A stretch of 64,000 bases of DNA from Salinarimonas rosea DSM 21201 (lineage in GTDB: Bacteria; Pseudomonadota; Alphaproteobacteria; Rhizobiales; Beijerinckiaceae). A program made the translations under genes and the position numbers. Positions within the stretch are counted from its first letter, which is position 1, and each line of letters starts with the position of its first letter. The stretch lies in the NCBI RefSeq assembly GCF_000429045.1, contig NZ_AUBC01000011.1, positions 62,001-126,000 on the forward strand, given 5' to 3'. A model generated the notes under the pieces. It did no database searches, was not told where the DNA came from, and saw only the letters and a program-made list of their open reading frames with translations. Of this stretch, positions 62,008-64,000 are shown piece by piece.

Positions 62008-62872
62008 GGCGCTCGGCCGGATCTCGCAGGCGCGCATGCGGCTGACCGACGCGGTGGTGATCGCCGCGGCGGCGCTCTTGCTGATGAAGGCCGCCGCCTT
62101 CGTCGCGCGCGAGCCGCAGCCCGCCGCGCCGCCTTTCGGCGCGGGCCCGAGCGTGGTGACGCCGCAGCCGGAGCTGCCGGCCTTCGCCCGCGTCCTCGCC
62201 TTCGCCCGTTCGGAGACGCCGCCGCGAGAGGTGGTGACCACGGGCTCGAACCCGGAAGACGCCGAGCCGAGCGGGGACGGCACGGCGCCGGCCGAGGGCG
62301 CACCGGCGGCGGCCGCCGGGAACGGCGGCCTCTCGCCGGACCTGCTGCCGGACCTGCGCAGCCCCGCGACCTCGTCCGAGGACATGCTGCGCGCGCGCAT
62401 GGCCGAGCAGCGGGCGGAGCTCGACCGCCGCTTGCGCGAGCTCGACATGCGCGAGGAGCTCGTCGCGGCCGCCGAGGCCCGGCTCGAGGAGCGCGTCGCG
62501 GGCGCTCCCGCGGGTTCGCCCGCGCCGGCCGCCGCGGCCGCCGCCGGCGCGACGCGCGAGGCGGAGGACCCGGCGAACGCCGAGGCCATGCGGCGGCTCG
62601 TGTCGATGTACGAAGCGATGCGCCCCAAGGATGCCGCGCGGGTATTCGAGCGGCTCGCGCTCGAGGTACTGGTGCCGCTGGCCGAGGACATCAGCCCGCG
62701 CCGGATGGCGGAGGTGATGGCGCAGATGTCGCCCGAGGCGGCCGAGCGCCTGACGATCGCGCTGGCCATGCGCGCCCGCGGCTCGGCGCTCGCCGGCGCG
62801 CGCCAGCCGGCGAGCACGAACGCGCTCCCGCCCACCGAGCTGCCGGCGATCGCGCTGCCGCCGCGCCCGTGA
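61994..62872 (+). CDS. motE: MotE-family flagellar protein (MotC chaperone)
   Basis: Protein of 292 residues with an N-terminal membrane anchor/signal (LTDAVVIAAAALLLMKAAAFV), a disordered Pro/Ala-rich segment, a coiled coil (about 130-165, RMAEQRAELDRRLRELDMRE) and a C-terminal MgtE-N/FliG-like helical domain (LVSMYEAMRPKDAARVFERL, LAEDISPRRMAEVMAQMSPE). In rhizobia MotE helps fold and stabilise the periplasmic MotC. The start was taken at the last ATG of a four-unit repeat because only it is in frame. Confidence 0.88.
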   Translation: MRIREALGRISQARMRLTDAVVIAAAALLLMKAAAFVAREPQPAAPPFGAGPSVVTPQPELPAFARVLAFARSETPPREVVTTGSNPEDAEPSGDGTAPAEGAPAAAAGNGGLSPDLLPDLRSPATSSEDMLRARMAEQRAELDRRLRELDMREELVAAAEARLEERVAGAPAGSPAPAAAAAAGATREAEDPANAEAMRRLVSMYEAMRPKDAARVFERLALEVLVPLAEDISPRRMAEVMAQMSPEAAERLTIALAMRARGSALAGARQPASTNALPPTELPAIALPPRP

Positions 62873-62960
62873 GCCGCACGAGTGGCGGCCCGCTCGGCTG
62901 GCGTGCCGCGCCCGCCGCGCCTAAGGTCGCGGCACGACGACGAACGGAGCGCACGAGAGC

Positions 62961-63458
62961 ATGACGAGACGCGCGGACGCGGCCGACGACGACGGGAGCA
63001 CGCGGGAGAGCGGGGCGGCCCGCCGGGATCCGGCTCCCGACGATCCGGCCTTCCGGCTCGAGACACAGGTCGGCCACCTGATCCGCCGCGTGCACCAGCG
63101 CAACACGGAGATCTTCAACACGGTGATGAGCCGCTTCTCGGTGACGCCGACGCAGTTCGCCGCCCTCGTCACCCTGCTCGAGCGCGGGGCCACCCCGCAG
63201 AACCAGCTCGGCCGGCTCACGGCGATGGACCCGGCGACGATCTTCGGCGTGGTCGGGCGCCTGATGAAGCGCGGCTTCGTGCGCCAGAGCCCCGTCTCGG
63301 CGGACGCGCGGCTCGTCGCGGTGAGCCTCACGCCGGAGGGCGAGCGCGCGGCGCGCGCCATGCGCGCCGTCGCCCAGGAGGTCTCGACACGCACGCTGGA
63401 GCCGCTGTCGGAGGAGGAGGCGCGCACCTTCCTCGCGTTCCTGCAGCGGCTCGGCTGA
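62961..63458 (+). CDS. MarR-family transcriptional regulator
   Basis: Winged-helix repressor of 165 residues. The DNA-binding part is SVTPTQFAALVTLLERGATP, NQLGRLTAMDPATIFGVVGR and the wing SPVSADARLVAVSLTPEGER; dimerisation helices flank it (FRLETQVGHLIRRVHQRNTE). An unstructured acidic N-terminus (about 30 residues) is unusual. It resembles aromatic-acid responsive members (BadR/NicR type), but no target operon is adjacent. It converges on gcrA with 8 bp between stops. Confidence 0.9.
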   Translation: MTRRADAADDDGSTRESGAARRDPAPDDPAFRLETQVGHLIRRVHQRNTEIFNTVMSRFSVTPTQFAALVTLLERGATPQNQLGRLTAMDPATIFGVVGRLMKRGFVRQSPVSADARLVAVSLTPEGERAARAMRAVAQEVSTRTLEPLSEEEARTFLAFLQRLG

Positions 63459-63473
63459 GGCGCCCTTCAGCCG
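63452..63473. terminator. Hairpin spanning both stop codons of marR and gcrA
   Basis: CGGCTGA and TCAGCCG (63452-63458 and 63467-63473) form a 7-bp stem that contains the stop codons of the two convergent genes. There is no T-run. It may be a minimal bidirectional transcript end. Confidence 0.35.
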
Positions 63474-64000
63474 GCGAGTGCCTTGCGGTCGCGCCGGCGC
63501 TCGGCGGAGGGCTGGTAGGCGATCTGGGCGTGGTGGTCGCAATAGGGCATGCCCGTGTGCGAGCGGGCGCCGCAGAAGCGGAAGTCGGGCGAGCTCGGGT
63601 CGCCCATCGGCCACCGGCACATGCTCTCGCGCAGGTCCATGATCGTCACCCGCTCGGTCGGCGGCACCACGATCTCGCCCTTGGGCTGCGGCGCGGGGCG
63701 CGCGAAGGACGCGGGCAAAGGCTGCGGCTGCGGGCGCGGCTGCGCCGCCTGCGCGGCGGGCTCGCCCTCGGGCTCGACGGCCGCGGCCAGCGCGTTGGCG
63801 CCGACGCTGACGGGGCGCGAGGGCGCCGGCACCGGAGGCTCGGCCTCCGCGGCGGGCTTCTGGCGCTGCCGCGGCGGCGGCGCCTTCTCGGGCGCCTTGC
63901 CGCGGCCGGAGAGACCCAGCCTGTGGACCTTCCCGATCACGGCGTTGCGCGAGACGCCGCCGAGCTCGGCGGCGATGGTGCTCGCGCTGCGTCCCTCCTG
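63467..64000 (-). CDS. gcrA: Cell-cycle regulator GcrA, N-terminus cut by window edge
   Basis: Partial gene, 177 residues visible. GcrA is a sigma-70 cofactor that recognises methylated GAnTC sites and drives S-phase genes in alphaproteobacteria. Read from the edge, the frame continues through EGRSASTIAAELGGVSRNAV into IGKVHRLGLSGRGK, the conserved DNA-binding helix-turn-helix. A Pro/Ala-rich linker follows, and the C-terminal sigma-binding domain (MDLRESMCRWPMGDPSSPDF, FCGARSHTGMPYCDHHAQIA) is complete. The first roughly 15-20 residues lie beyond 64000. Confidence 0.95.
   Translation of the reverse strand, partial: QEGRSASTIAAELGGVSRNAVIGKVHRLGLSGRGKAPEKAPPPRQRQKPAAEAEPPVPAPSRPVSVGANALAAAVEPEGEPAAQAAQPRPQPQPLPASFARPAPQPKGEIVVPPTERVTIMDLRESMCRWPMGDPSSPDFRFCGARSHTGMPYCDHHAQIAYQPSAERRRDRKALAG

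Overview
The window is a GC-rich chromosomal segment of an alphaproteobacterium, most likely of the order Hyphomicrobiales (Rhizobiales). The evidence is a GcrA cell-cycle regulator at the right edge, a 690-residue RpoD directly after dnaG, a Rieske/cytochrome b/cytochrome c1 operon, a rhizobial-style flagellar cluster (flgFGAH opposite fliL-fliM-DUF6468-motE), a GAAC-N7-GAAC SOS box before ssb, and a tRNA-His without the usual G-1:C73 pair. The species cannot be named from sequence alone; a Methylobacteriaceae- or Salinarimonas-like organism would fit. No insertion sequence, prophage, CRISPR array or rRNA was found.

Layout. 1-5053: the end of an iron-sulfur photolyase and both subunits of methylmalonyl-CoA mutase. 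5221-8579: a HAD phosphatase, then a translationally coupled set of PfkB-type sugar kinase, cobalt nitrile hydratase alpha and beta, and activator. 8637-13479: chemoreceptor, tartrate/isopropylmalate-type dehydrogenase, tRNA-His, and a histidine kinase with an ethylene-receptor-like membrane domain. 13647-20628: NAD synthetase, TlpA thioredoxin, argH, a phosphoribosyltransferase, a nuclease-like protein and argG. 20851-26990: DsbA-like isomerase, petABC, mtnP-apt (adenine salvage) and ssb. 27088-36418: a large secreted protein of unknown function, PcaF thiolase, ArfB, small membrane and DUF proteins, an outer-membrane barrel and two MFS carriers. 36580-40800: dnaG-rpoD, closed by a strong terminator.

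40877-48608 is the most accessory part. A ParDE locus with a duplicated antitoxin lies back to back with an Xre-RES locus. After a DUF3047 protein, an FtrA/rhodanese divergent pair and an M20 dipeptidase comes an unusual two-gene unit: a small TumE-like protein overlapping a winged-helix protein whose ImmA/IrrE metallopeptidase domain has lost its HExxH site. This last unit is the best candidate for an undescribed system.

48927-64000 returns to housekeeping and motility: ispG, an ABC exporter, trmL, a binding-protein/permease pair for iron or phosphonate-type uptake without its ATPase, the flagellar genes, a MarR regulator and partial gcrA. Short-scale DNA structure stands out in several gaps: a 39-bp inverted repeat between the mutase genes, 14-bp tandem repeats before an MFS gene and (four units, each with ATGAGG) before motE, mirrored hairpins after the permease gene, and a 25-bp palindrome between flgF and fliL.
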